A stretch of 64,000 bases of DNA, taken from NCBI RefSeq assembly GCF_022829385.1, contig NZ_JAKSXX010000165.1:124001-188000 (forward strand), written 5' to 3'. The translations under genes and the position numbers were made by a program. Shown here in pieces: positions 19,061-28,487 of the stretch. The stretch comes from Methylobacterium sp. J-070. GTDB lineage: Bacteria; Pseudomonadota; Alphaproteobacteria; Rhizobiales; Beijerinckiaceae. Each line of letters begins with the position of its first letter. Within the stretch, counting starts at the first letter, position 1. The notes beneath the pieces are model-generated. The model did not search any database. It saw only the letters and a program-made list of their open reading frames with translations, and was not told the DNA's origin.

Positions 19061-19210
19061 CTAACCCGCCGCGTCCGGCATCATCCGGACAGGCACGCCG
19101 AAGACCCGCCCTTCGCGCGCGGCCGTGTCCTCCGCCCGGGCGGGAACCGCGTCGATCCGCATCGGTTCGGGCTCGCGATCCAGCACGGTTCGAGGCGCTC
19201 CCTCCGCCAC
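19061..19210 (-). CDS. Possible small ORF between cobW and cobN
   Basis: The roughly 190-bp gap between cobW and cobN holds a minus-strand frame of up to 49 residues (GTG 19210; ATG 19162 would leave 33) ending only 5 bp before the cobN ATG. It includes MRIDAVPARAEDTAAR and VFGVPVRMMPDAAG. I do not recognise it. The octapeptide RIDAVPAR is also encoded on the same strand near 23.08 kb, in another intergenic gap. It may be a small gene, a relict or chance. Confidence 0.25.
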   Translation of the reverse strand: MAEGAPRTVLDREPEPMRIDAVPARAEDTAAREGRVFGVPVRMMPDAAG

Positions 19211-19245
19211 AGCACGCTCATCCTGCCGCCGGCGGCGACAGGCCC

Positions 19246-20280
19246 CTAGCCGGCCAGCGCGGCGGCCACGGCGCTCCGGTCGAAGCCCTTCAGGCCGATC
19301 ACCACGAGCGTCCCGTCCCGCGGCTCGCCCGCCCGCCAGGGCCGGTCGAAATGGTGGGCGACACGGCGTCCGACACCCTGCACCACGAGGCGCATCGCCT
19401 TGCCTTCGACCTCCGCGAAACCCTTGATGCGCAGCACCCCCGCGGTCTCCGCCGCCTTCTCGACGCGGGCCGCGAGATCCCCGGCGGTCACCGCCGGGCG
19501 GATCGGCAGCGCCACGGTCTCGAAGTCGTCGTGGTCGTGGTCCTCGCCGTCGCCGTGGTGCGAGGGGCGGGCATCGAGGTCGTCCTCGGCCGCCGCGCCG
19601 AGGCCCAGCAGCACACGCGGGTCGATGGCGCCGTTCTCGGTCTCCACCACCTTCACGGCGCGGGGCAGGTGCCCCTCCACCTCGGCCCGGACCCGGGCGC
19701 GCGTCGCGGCGTCGATCAGGTCGGCCTTGTTGAGCACCACCAGGTCGGCGCAGAGGAGCTGATCCTCGAACACCTCCTCCAGCGGGTTGTCGTGATCCAC
19801 CGACTGGTCGGCGGCCCGCTGGGCCGCCAGCGCCTCGGGATCGTCCGCGAAGGCGCCCGCCGCCACCGCCGGCCCGTCCACCACCGCGACGACGCCGTCC
19901 ACCGTCACCCGCGAGCGGATCGCCGGCCACTGGAAGGCCTGGACCAGGGGCTTGGGCAGCGCCAGGCCGGAGGTCTCGATCAGGATGTGCTCCGGCGGCT
20001 CGGCGCGGGCGAGCAGCGTCTCGAGGGCCGGCACGAAGTCGTCCGCCACCGTGCAGCAGATGCAGCCGTTCGGCAGCTCGACGATGGCGTCCTCGGTGCA
20101 ACCCTCGACGCCGCAGGCGGCCAGGAACGACTTGTCGAAGCCGACATCGCCGAACTCGTTGACGAGGATCGCCAGCCGGCGGCCCCTGGCGTTCTGCACC
20201 ACATGGCGCACCAGCGTCGTCTTGCCGGCCCCGAGGAAGCCGGTGACGATGGTGCAGGGGATCTTGGACACGAGGGTCAT
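19246..20280 (-). CDS. cobW: CobW-family GTPase, cobalamin/cobalt metallochaperone
   Basis: A 344-residue COG0523 GTPase. P-loop GFLGAGKTT at 14-22, the metal-binding GCICC motif (PNGCICCTVADDF) near 65, switch region ETSGLALPKP, and NKADLID (the NKxD guanine specificity motif). A His/Asp-rich loop (HHGDGEDHDHDDFE) precedes the C-terminal CobW domain. Within this operon it would supply or guard cobalt for CobN. The ATG at 20280 overlaps the stop of the DUF1636 gene. Confidence 0.93.
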   Translation of the reverse strand: MTLVSKIPCTIVTGFLGAGKTTLVRHVVQNARGRRLAILVNEFGDVGFDKSFLAACGVEGCTEDAIVELPNGCICCTVADDFVPALETLLARAEPPEHILIETSGLALPKPLVQAFQWPAIRSRVTVDGVVAVVDGPAVAAGAFADDPEALAAQRAADQSVDHDNPLEEVFEDQLLCADLVVLNKADLIDAATRARVRAEVEGHLPRAVKVVETENGAIDPRVLLGLGAAAEDDLDARPSHHGDGEDHDHDDFETVALPIRPAVTAGDLAARVEKAAETAGVLRIKGFAEVEGKAMRLVVQGVGRRVAHHFDRPWRAGEPRDGTLVVIGLKGFDRSAVAAALAG

Positions 20281-20678
20281 TCGGCGGCCTCCAGGGTGCC
20301 GGCCGGGAGCGGGCGGGGTTCGGGAAACGGGGGGATGCGCGCGATCACGCCGGTGCGGAACGCCGCCGGCCGCTCGCGCCACGGCACGAGGCCGTCCGCG
20401 GTCGTCGCATAGGCGCAGAGCCCGCCCAGGATCGTCTCGGCGGAGGCGGCGGGATCCATGTCGCCGTACACGTAGGTCCAGCGTCCGGCCGACGCCACCG
20501 CCACCGTACAGGGCCGCTTGCACACGGACAGGCACTCCACCGGCTCGATGCGCAGCTCCGGCACGGCACCCGCCCGTTCCCTGAGGGCATCGAGCAGGCG
20601 CGCACCGGCGCGGGGCCCGTCCGGGGCGTCGCCGTCCCGGCGGCAGGTGGTGCAGACGTACAGGACGGTCTCAGGCAC
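20277..20678 (-). CDS. DUF1636 family ferredoxin-like protein
   Basis: A 133-residue protein with an N-terminal CTTCRRDGD and a CLSVCKRPCTVA cluster, a pattern like thioredoxin-fold [2Fe-2S] ferredoxins. The family (DUF1636) is regularly found next to cobW and cobN. The GTG at 20678 gives an 8-bp overlap with cbtA, and the C-terminus overlaps cobW as ATGA. The role is unproven; an electron-transfer or metal-handling job in cobalt insertion is inferred from context. Confidence 0.82.
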   Translation of the reverse strand: MPETVLYVCTTCRRDGDAPDGPRAGARLLDALRERAGAVPELRIEPVECLSVCKRPCTVAVASAGRWTYVYGDMDPAASAETILGGLCAYATTADGLVPWRERPAAFRTGVIARIPPFPEPRPLPAGTLEAAE

Positions 20679-21408
20679 GGGCCGTACCCCACGCGGCGTC
20701 GCGCCCGAAGACCAGCCAGGCCCGGCCAAAGGCGAGGGCGATCATCATCCAGAAGACGAAGCTGATCGCCAGCGAGCGGGCGGCGAACTGCGCCGCGAGG
20801 GCGGGCGGCAGCTCGGACGCCCCCGAAGGCGCCTCCGGCGCGCCGGCCACGTGGGGGGCGATGAGCAGGACGAGGCCGCCCAGGATGGCGATGAGCGAGC
20901 GGCGCATCGCGATCAGGTACAGACCCATGCCGGTCGCCGCGGCGGTCATGACCCACCACGCCTGCCGGGCCGCCAGCGGGGCGGCCTCGCTGCCGGGCAA
21001 TTCCGGCGGCAGGCCGAGCCCCGGCGCCAGGGCCACGCTGGCGAAGCCCGCCACCGCGAAGGCCAGGCAGGTCTGCGGCGTCGGCTCGCGTCCGCAGGCG
21101 AGCATCACGGCGCCGAGCAGCAGGGCGTAGCCGACCCCGCCGACCAGCGTCGCCAGGGCGGTGAACGCCATCCGCGGCAGACCCGCGCCGGGCTGCCATT
21201 CCGGCGCGGCATCGGGCGCGCCGTGCTCGTGCCCGGCATGCGCGAGAACGATCGGAAGCGCCCGCGCGGCCTCATGGGAGGGCTCCGCGTGCTCGTAGCG
21301 TTCCGCCGCCACGATCAGCGGCGAGGTCAGCGTGAGTTCGAGCCCCGTCACGACGACGGCCGCGATGAAGCCGGCGGCCAGCGCCGCCGACAGAAGCCGG
21401 ATGATCAT
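20671..21408 (-). CDS. cbtA: Cobalt transporter subunit CbtA
   Basis: A 245-residue membrane protein with five or so hydrophobic helices, starting MIIRLLSAALAAGFIAAVVVTGLE. A His-rich loop (LAHAGHEHGAPD) lies between the first and second helix, as in the B12-riboswitch-linked CbtA family predicted to import cobalt. It lies directly after cbtB and before the DUF1636-cobW genes, so uptake and insertion of cobalt are under one leader. Confidence 0.9.
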   Translation of the reverse strand: MIIRLLSAALAAGFIAAVVVTGLELTLTSPLIVAAERYEHAEPSHEAARALPIVLAHAGHEHGAPDAAPEWQPGAGLPRMAFTALATLVGGVGYALLLGAVMLACGREPTPQTCLAFAVAGFASVALAPGLGLPPELPGSEAAPLAARQAWWVMTAAATGMGLYLIAMRRSLIAILGGLVLLIAPHVAGAPEAPSGASELPPALAAQFAARSLAISFVFWMMIALAFGRAWLVFGRDAAWGTARA

Positions 21409-21424
21409 CCCTGGTTCAGGGGCG

Positions 21425-21607
21425 TCAGTGGCAGGGGAAGTTCTGGGTGTGGCGGAAGTCGTGCGCCGCGTTGTGGAACGCGATCGCCGGCGAGAAGCCC
21501 GCCAGGAACAGGAGGCCCAGGCCGAGGACGGCCGCCAGCGCCACGGCGACGGGACGCTCCGCGGAGCGGCTGCCGAGGGCGGCGGGGGCGAGGGTCGAGG
21601 TGGTCAT
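21425..21607 (-). CDS. cbtB: Cobalt transporter subunit CbtB
   Basis: A 60-residue protein with one membrane helix (VALAAVLGLGLLFLAGF) and the family's conserved metal-binding C-terminus, HNAAHDFRHTQNFPCH. It works with CbtA in predicted cobalt import. It is the first gene after the cobalamin riboswitch and about 16 bp ahead of cbtA. Confidence 0.92.
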   Translation of the reverse strand: MTTSTLAPAALGSRSAERPVAVALAAVLGLGLLFLAGFSPAIAFHNAAHDFRHTQNFPCH

Positions 21608-21639
21608 GTGCGTGTCTCCAGCCGCCCCACCGGCGGCAT

Positions 21640-21820
21640 TGCGGGATCCTGTCGTGACGGCAGGTCTCCTGGCTCGCGGCTCTGCGCGCCGGCCGCCTTC
21701 CCGGATGCGTCCGGTGGCATTCTGGCAGGCACTTGCCGCTCACAGTTGCGGGGGCAGCCGCGGCTTCGAGGCTTCCACCTCTCACCGCATTCCCTTTTCA
21801 CCCCGTCTCCGGGGCACCGT
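21640..21820 (-). promoter_or_regulatory. Cobalamin riboswitch
   Basis: Read on the minus strand, the leader starts GGTGCC, followed by GGGTGAAAAGGGAA, GCCCCCGCAACTGT and ends with the B12 box AGCCAGGAGACCTGCC (21659-21674). These are the conserved elements of the adenosylcobalamin riboswitch in the expected order. It precedes cbtB by about 35 bp and should switch off the whole cbtBA-cobW-cobN-and-on operon when B12 is plentiful. Confidence 0.95.
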
Positions 21821-22024
21821 CACGGGATCGTTGTAGACGCATGACAGCTCTCACACAACGGAGGCCCAGCGGAATCATGTTCGGCCCTCCGGGAACGGGA
21901 CGGTGGGGCGAAGGGGCGGTCGCTTGAGGGATTCCCCGACCCCGCGGGGGCCTACCTCGACCGCCCCGGATTTCCCGCCGCCGGGCCGGTCGGCGATACC
22001 TTCGAACCTGCGAGCGTGATCGTG

Positions 22025-23041
22025 ATGCGAACCCTGTCGCTGGCCCTCGCCCTCCTGGCGGCGGCGTCCGGGCCCGTCCGGTCCGACGGCCGGATGGCCG
22101 CGCTCGCGGCCGGCGGCCTGACGCTGGACGCGACCGGTGCCGTCACCCTGGTGGCCGAGGATCTGTATCTCTCGGAGGCGCGCGTGCGCGTCGATTATCG
22201 ATTCCGCAACCCGACCGGGGCCGCCATCGCGGCCACCATCGCGTTCCCGATGCCCGACATCGCCGGCGATCCCGACAGGTCCGTTTCCATCCCCGACCCG
22301 TCGAGGGACAACTTCCTGCGGCTCGAAACCCTGGTCGATGGCCGCCCCGTCGAGCCGCATCTCGAGCAGCGGGCCTTCCTGGGGCGGGACGGCCAGCCGC
22401 CGCGCGAGATCACCGATCTGTTGAGGAGTCTGAGCATTCCGCTGGTTCCGACGGTCGAGGCGACGGAAGCGGCGCTGCGCCGCCTGTCGGAGGATCGGCG
22501 CCGCATCCTGGCCGAGGCCGGCATGCTGACGCGCCAGGTGCACGCCGACGGCACGCTCGCGGACGTTCCGCTCTGGACGCTGCGGTCGCGGTTCTGGCAC
22601 CGGCAGGTGTTTCCGGCCGGTCGGGAGGTCGTGGTTCGCCAGAGCTACGTGCCGAGCCTCGGGAGCCGACCCGATTTGGCCTTCGGCGCTCCGGACCTGG
22701 ATCCCGCTGAGCGGGCTCCCTATGAGGCGCGTTTCTGCGCGGACCCGGCCTTCGCGCGGGCCGCACAGGCCTTGTACCGGAGGGCCAGTGCCGATGGCAG
22801 CCGGTCCTTTCATCCGTCCGAGCGATATCTCTCCTACGCGATCGCATCCGGCGCCGGCGGGAACGGGCCGATCGGCGCGTTCAGGTTGACGGTCGACAAG
22901 GGCGATCCCGCGTCCCTCGTCTCGTTCTGCGGCAGGAATGTCCGGAAGACCGGTCCGACGACGCTCGAGATGGAGGCGACGGACTACACGCCCGAGCGCC
23001 CTATCGACGTCCTCCTTCTGAAGCCGACGACGCACGACTGA
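22025..23041 (+). CDS. DUF4424 family exported protein
   Basis: A 338-residue protein with a signal peptide (MRTLSLALALLAAASGPVRSDG). The body follows the DUF4424 pattern: MAALAAGGLTLD, VTLVAEDLYLSEARVRVDYRFRNPTG and IAFPMPDI. It is probably periplasmic and made of beta-rich domains; its function is unknown. ATG 22025 gives a good signal peptide; a GTG three codons earlier is possible. It stands alone between the riboswitch and a peptidase on the other strand. Confidence 0.75.
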   Translation: MRTLSLALALLAAASGPVRSDGRMAALAAGGLTLDATGAVTLVAEDLYLSEARVRVDYRFRNPTGAAIAATIAFPMPDIAGDPDRSVSIPDPSRDNFLRLETLVDGRPVEPHLEQRAFLGRDGQPPREITDLLRSLSIPLVPTVEATEAALRRLSEDRRRILAEAGMLTRQVHADGTLADVPLWTLRSRFWHRQVFPAGREVVVRQSYVPSLGSRPDLAFGAPDLDPAERAPYEARFCADPAFARAAQALYRRASADGSRSFHPSERYLSYAIASGAGGNGPIGAFRLTVDKGDPASLVSFCGRNVRKTGPTTLEMEATDYTPERPIDVLLLKPTTHD

Positions 23042-23134
23042 GCGGGCTTTTCCGTCGGGCGGAGACCAACCGGGCGGGGACAGCGTCGATGCGGGTGATG
23101 CGCCGCCCCCGAGGCGGATCGGCTCTGCAGGACG

Positions 23135-24724
23135 TCAGGGCGTCGGCTTGAGGCGGTCGGCCGGAGCGCCCGCGGGTGCCGGGTCGGCGTCGCGCGCCTT
23201 GATGGCGTCGGCATAGAGCCGCTCGACATCCCTGCGGAACGCCGACCGGGACTCGGGCCGCGTGTAGAACATGTGGCCGCCCGGATAGACGGCGAGGCTC
23301 AGCCGGCCGGCGCCGTAGGCGGGAACCTGGGCGAGCAGCAGCTTCGACGCGTAGTAGGGCGTCACGAGGTCGGTGAAGCCGTGCGCCACGAGGACGCGCA
23401 GCCGTCCGTCCAGCGCCAGGGCGCCCCGGAGATTCGACAGCACCTCCGGCGCCTGCCGGCCCGAGCCCCAGCTCCAGCCGCGGTTCACCGCGGTGTTGAG
23501 GAGTTCGTACCGCATGTTGGGCACGGGCCATTTCAGGGTCCGCGCGTAGAAATCGAGCATCGCGCTGGTGAGCGGGGCCTGGAGCGCCGTGAGCTGCGGA
23601 TCGTCGAAGCTCGACTGCGCGGCATCCGGGTTCGGGTCCCAGCCGGAGATCCCGGTATCGTAGGCGCTGGTCACCCGCCCCGCCGCGCGGTCGATCTCGC
23701 GCTGGACGCTGCGGGTGGAGAGCCGCGCGGCCTGGGCGCGCACGAGGGCCGGGTCCAGGCCGACCAGGGGCGCGACCTTCTCGGTCATCCGCGCCACCGC
23801 CGCCGCGTCCCCCGGCCCCTTGATCAGATCCGCCAGATAGGGACCGGACGCGTACGCCTCGGCCTCGGCCAGCAGATCCGGATCGGGCACGCGGCCCGCC
23901 CGCTCCAGCGCGCCGGCGGCGAGGGAGGGCAGCTTCAGCACGTAGCCCCAGGGATTGGCGCGCGGCGTCTCCAGCCAGCCGAAATCCAGCACCGGCGACA
24001 GCAGCACCATCCCCGAGAGGCCGACGCCGACATCCTCCTGCAGCTTCTCGGTGATCAGGGGGCCGCGGAAGCCGCCGTAGCTCTCGCCCACGTAGAATTT
24101 CGGGCTCGCCATCCGGTCGTTCACCCGCAGGTAGCGGGCGATCATCGCCGCCAGCGTCGACGCGTCCGTGTCGATGGACCAGTAGGCCTTGCCGTTGCCG
24201 TCGGCCGCCCGGCTGTAGCCGGTGCCGACCGGATCGATGAAGACGAGGTCGGTGAATCCGAGCCAGGTGCCGTCGTTCGGCGTGAGGGCGACCGGCTGGG
24301 ACGGGCTGATGCTGTCGCGGCCCAGGGGCAGCCGCCAGGGCCCGATCGCCCCGATGTTCAGGTAGGCCGACGACGCGCCCGGCCCGCCATTGACCGCGAA
24401 GGTGACCGGACGCTCCCGGCCGGGATCCGGCGCCAGGGTGTAGGCCACGTAGGCGATCTCGGCCTGCAGCTTGCCCGCCTCGTCGACCAGCGGCAGGCTG
24501 CCGGCGGTGGCGGTGAAGTCCAAGACCCGGCCGTCCGGCAGGGCGAGGCTGTGCTTCGTCACCGAATCGGCCGGCAGGCGCCGCCCCTCCGGCGCCCGCG
24601 GGGCCTGCCGGGCCTCCGGTTGCGGATGACCGGGAGGCATATCCTGGGCGCGGACCGGCCCGGGGGCCACCACGGCGACCGCCAGGGCGAGCGCTGCGCG
24701 CGCGAGACGTCTGCCGAGAGCCAT
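23135..24724 (-). CDS. S10 family serine carboxypeptidase-like exported peptidase
   Basis: A 529-residue protein with an N-terminal signal peptide ending near VRAQD. The alpha/beta-hydrolase peptidase S10 fold shows NGGPGASS at 112-119 (oxyanion region), FIDPVGTGYSRA, the nucleophile GESYGG with Ser215, the acid Asp in VAHGFTDLVTPYYAS and the base His in PGGHMFYTRPESR. It should trim peptides in the periplasm. The gene lies 2 bp after holC on the same strand, but the two roles are unrelated. Confidence 0.9.
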   Translation of the reverse strand: MALGRRLARAALALAVAVVAPGPVRAQDMPPGHPQPEARQAPRAPEGRRLPADSVTKHSLALPDGRVLDFTATAGSLPLVDEAGKLQAEIAYVAYTLAPDPGRERPVTFAVNGGPGASSAYLNIGAIGPWRLPLGRDSISPSQPVALTPNDGTWLGFTDLVFIDPVGTGYSRAADGNGKAYWSIDTDASTLAAMIARYLRVNDRMASPKFYVGESYGGFRGPLITEKLQEDVGVGLSGMVLLSPVLDFGWLETPRANPWGYVLKLPSLAAGALERAGRVPDPDLLAEAEAYASGPYLADLIKGPGDAAAVARMTEKVAPLVGLDPALVRAQAARLSTRSVQREIDRAAGRVTSAYDTGISGWDPNPDAAQSSFDDPQLTALQAPLTSAMLDFYARTLKWPVPNMRYELLNTAVNRGWSWGSGRQAPEVLSNLRGALALDGRLRVLVAHGFTDLVTPYYASKLLLAQVPAYGAGRLSLAVYPGGHMFYTRPESRSAFRRDVERLYADAIKARDADPAPAGAPADRLKPTP

Positions 24725-24726
24725 CG

Positions 24727-25191
24727 TCACGCCTTCTTGCTCCACCGTCCGGACTCGTCCTGCTGCCAGTAGGCGACCGCGTGACCCGCGTCCTTGGCCT
24801 GCTTCCACTGCTCGCGGGCGCGTAGCAGGGCGTCCTGGTCGGTCCCGTCGAACAGGATGCAGATCCGCTCGTACAGGCCGGCATCCGGCGGCAGATCGGC
24901 GCCCTCCACCAGGAAACGGATCGAGGCGGCGTTGGGGTTCACGTCGCGGAGGGTCAGCACCACAGGCTGGCTCCCCGCGTCCGGCTCGCGGTCCGTGCCG
25001 TGGGGCAGGAAGCTCTCGTCGGAATAGGTCCAGAGATGGTCGTCCAGCGCCTGGAGCCGCTCCTCGGTCGCCGCCTGGATCGCGGCCTGCCAGCCGCGCT
25101 CGAGGGAGCGCTCGACCAGGTTCGGCAGCACCTTCTCCAGGGGCTGGCGCTGCATGTGGTAGAAGAGGATCTCGGTCACGGTCCGAGGCAT
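24727..25191 (-). CDS. holC: DNA polymerase III subunit chi
   Basis: A 154-residue HolC protein: TEILFYHMQRQPLEKVLPNLVERSLERGWQ at the start, LDDHLWTYSDESFLPHG in the middle (the conserved WT, F and PHG) and RICILFDGTDQDALLRAREQWKQAK near the end. Chi links the clamp-loader to SSB during replication. It lies just upstream of the S10 peptidase gene and 45 bp downstream of pyrG's end. Confidence 0.9.
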   Translation of the reverse strand: MPRTVTEILFYHMQRQPLEKVLPNLVERSLERGWQAAIQAATEERLQALDDHLWTYSDESFLPHGTDREPDAGSQPVVLTLRDVNPNAASIRFLVEGADLPPDAGLYERICILFDGTDQDALLRAREQWKQAKDAGHAVAYWQQDESGRWSKKA

Positions 25192-25236
25192 ATAGGGTCC
25201 GGCGCCGCGGGGCGAGGAGCGGCGCGCCGCCGCGCC

Positions 25237-27015
<1,779 letters not shown>

Positions 27016-27417
27016 TCAGCGCGATTGCGGAGCGTCCGGCACCGCCGGCTGGGCCGGGGCGGTGGCGGGCGCCCGATCCTGCTGCTGACGCAGCGTGTCG
27101 AGCAGGTTGTCGGCGCCGGTCGGCTGCTTGGCCGGCTGGCCCGAGGTCTGCGGCGCCCCCGTGTCGAGGATCGACTTCGGCGCCTGCGACCGGTGCGACA
27201 TGATGGCCAGGACCAGGCTGGTGGTGAAGAACAGGGCCGCCAGGATCGCGGTCGCCCGCGTCAGCGCATTGGCCTGGCCGCGGCCGGTCATGAAGCCGGC
27301 GACGCCGCCGCCCCCGCCGCCGCCGAGCCCGAGGCCGCCCTCCGAGCGCTGCAGCAGCACCACGCCGATCAGCGCGAGCACGATGATGAGGTGGACGACG
27401 ATCAGGACGGTCTGCAT
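27016..27417 (-). CDS. secG: Preprotein translocase subunit SecG
   Basis: A 133-residue SecG: two membrane helices (TVLIVVHLIIVLALIGVVLL and ATAILAALFFTTSLVLAIM) joined by the conserved LQRSEGGLGLGGGGGGG-type glycine-rich loop. It joins SecYE in the inner-membrane export channel. The tail of about 55 residues is rich in Pro, Ala and Gln and is longer than in enteric SecG, as is usual in Rhizobiales. ATG 27417 is taken as the start since helix one follows at once. Confidence 0.93.
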   Translation of the reverse strand: MQTVLIVVHLIIVLALIGVVLLQRSEGGLGLGGGGGGGVAGFMTGRGQANALTRATAILAALFFTTSLVLAIMSHRSQAPKSILDTGAPQTSGQPAKQPTGADNLLDTLRQQQDRAPATAPAQPAVPDAPQSR

Positions 27418-27718
27418 CGGTGTTCCGGAGATCTGCTTGGGCGCCGGACGCCGGCTGGAAGCACCGGAAGCCGAAGCGCATCGGCCGAAACGCCGACGCC
27501 GCCTGCGCCGCTCCCGGTCACGCCGGGGAACTTCGCTTGCGACGCGCGGGCGTGCCGGCCGGAATTCTGCGACGGCCATACACCACCCGTCCGCCGCCGC
27601 CAACCTGACGCCGGCCGGCCCGCTGTTCCCCCCGGCCCTCGCGTTCGGCCCTGCGCCGTGCTCTGTCGGCGGGGAGGGTGGCCGATCGAACGCGCCGCCC
27701 CATCCAGGGAGGTCCTTC
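27418..27718. other. Divergent intergenic region, secG / NTF2-like gene
   Basis: About 300 bp between the divergent starts of secG and the NTF2-like gene. It must hold both promoters. Apart from an AGGGAGG run just upstream of the plus-strand start (27705-27713), which could be its ribosome binding site, I see no distinct element or gene. Confidence 0.4.
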
Positions 27719-28162
27719 ATGTCCGTGTCACGCCGTCTGGCGCTCGCCGCCATCGCCGCGCCCGTCCTGATGCGATCGCGTCCGGGCCGGGCCGCCGGCC
27801 AGGACGGGGCCGCCGTCGAGGACGCCGTCGACGCGCTCACCAAGGCCCTGCTCACCGGGGACCGGGCCGCCCTCGAGGCCCTGACCCATGACGGCCTGAG
27901 CTACGGCCATTCCAGCGGCCTCGTCCAGGACAAGGCGGCCTTCATCGAGCCGCTCGCCAGCAAGCGCGCGTCGTTTCCGCGCATCGCCCTGTCGGACAGA
28001 TCGGTGTCGGTGGTCGGCGACGACGCCATCGCCCGGCACGTCTTCACCGGCGAGAGCGTGGCCGACGGCAAGACCTCGCCGGTGCATATCGGCGTGATGC
28101 AGGTCTGGCACCGCGACGGTCCGCGCTGGCGGCTGCTGGCCCGGCAGGCGTTCAAGATCTGA
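27719..28162 (+). CDS. NTF2-like (SnoaL/DUF4440) exported protein
   Basis: A 147-residue protein with an Arg-rich signal-like N-terminus (MSVSRRLALAAIAAPVLMRSRPG, then RAAGQ). The rest follows the DUF4440/NTF2-like pattern: AVDALTKALLTGDRAALEALTHDGLSYGHSSG, FIEPLASKRASF and MQVWHRDGPRWRLLARQAFKI. Such small cone folds bind ligands or catalyse varied reactions, so no function can be named. An AGGGAGG site stands 6 bp before the ATG. Confidence 0.75.
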   Translation: MSVSRRLALAAIAAPVLMRSRPGRAAGQDGAAVEDAVDALTKALLTGDRAALEALTHDGLSYGHSSGLVQDKAAFIEPLASKRASFPRIALSDRSVSVVGDDAIARHVFTGESVADGKTSPVHIGVMQVWHRDGPRWRLLARQAFKI

Positions 28163-28237
28163 GGGCGGACCCGTTCAAGGCGTGCGACCGAGGGCGCGGC
28201 GCAGGATCGGCGCTCCGGGGTTCACGATACGCACCGC

Positions 28238-28290
28238 TTTCCCGGACAGGTGAAGCGAAGCGGAACCTGATCCGGGAACCAGCACACGCA
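28238..28290 (+). repeat. Dispersed palindromic repeat, copy A
   Basis: This stretch contains AAGCGGAACCTGATCCGGGA followed by ACCAGCACACG. It resembles, with several changes, copy B at 28342-28393 in reverse orientation and copy C at 33987-34029. Copies A and B together make an inverted pair in the gap between the NTF2-like gene and ppk2, which could fold into a long hairpin. Confidence 0.55.
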
Positions 28291-28341
28291 GCGCCGCTTA
28301 CGCGGCACAGGTTGATCCACACGGCCGCTTCGCGACGTCCC

Positions 28342-28393
28342 GTGCTGGGTCCCGGGTCGCATTCCGCTTTCGCTGCATGCGCCCGGGACAGGG
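28342..28393 (-). repeat. Dispersed palindromic repeat, copy B
   Basis: Read on the minus strand, the 41-bp core from GCGCATGCAGCGAAAGCGG to GGGACCCAGCAC differs from the plus-strand copy at 33987-34029 at only two positions. The copies are 5.6 kb apart in different intergenic gaps, which marks a dispersed repeat family. Confidence 0.75.
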
Positions 28394-28487
28394 ACGGTGC
28401 AGAACCAGCTCGACGCGATTGTCTTGGGAGCTCTGTGCAAGTGCTCGGTGGGGCTCGATCTGACGCCCCGGCCGGATCGCCGCCCTC

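Noticed and set aside
15933..19064. Very long open frame on the plus strand antisense to cobN (over 1000 codons)
   Set aside because: It is a GC-rich shadow frame: low-complexity Arg/Gly/Ala/Glu-rich translation, no family motifs, and full overlap with a well-recognised cobN.
23070..23134. N-terminal fragment of an enolase-superfamily (MR/MLE) gene, from ITRIDAVPAR on the minus strand
   Set aside because: Only about ten residues resemble that family start and the following sequence does not continue it.
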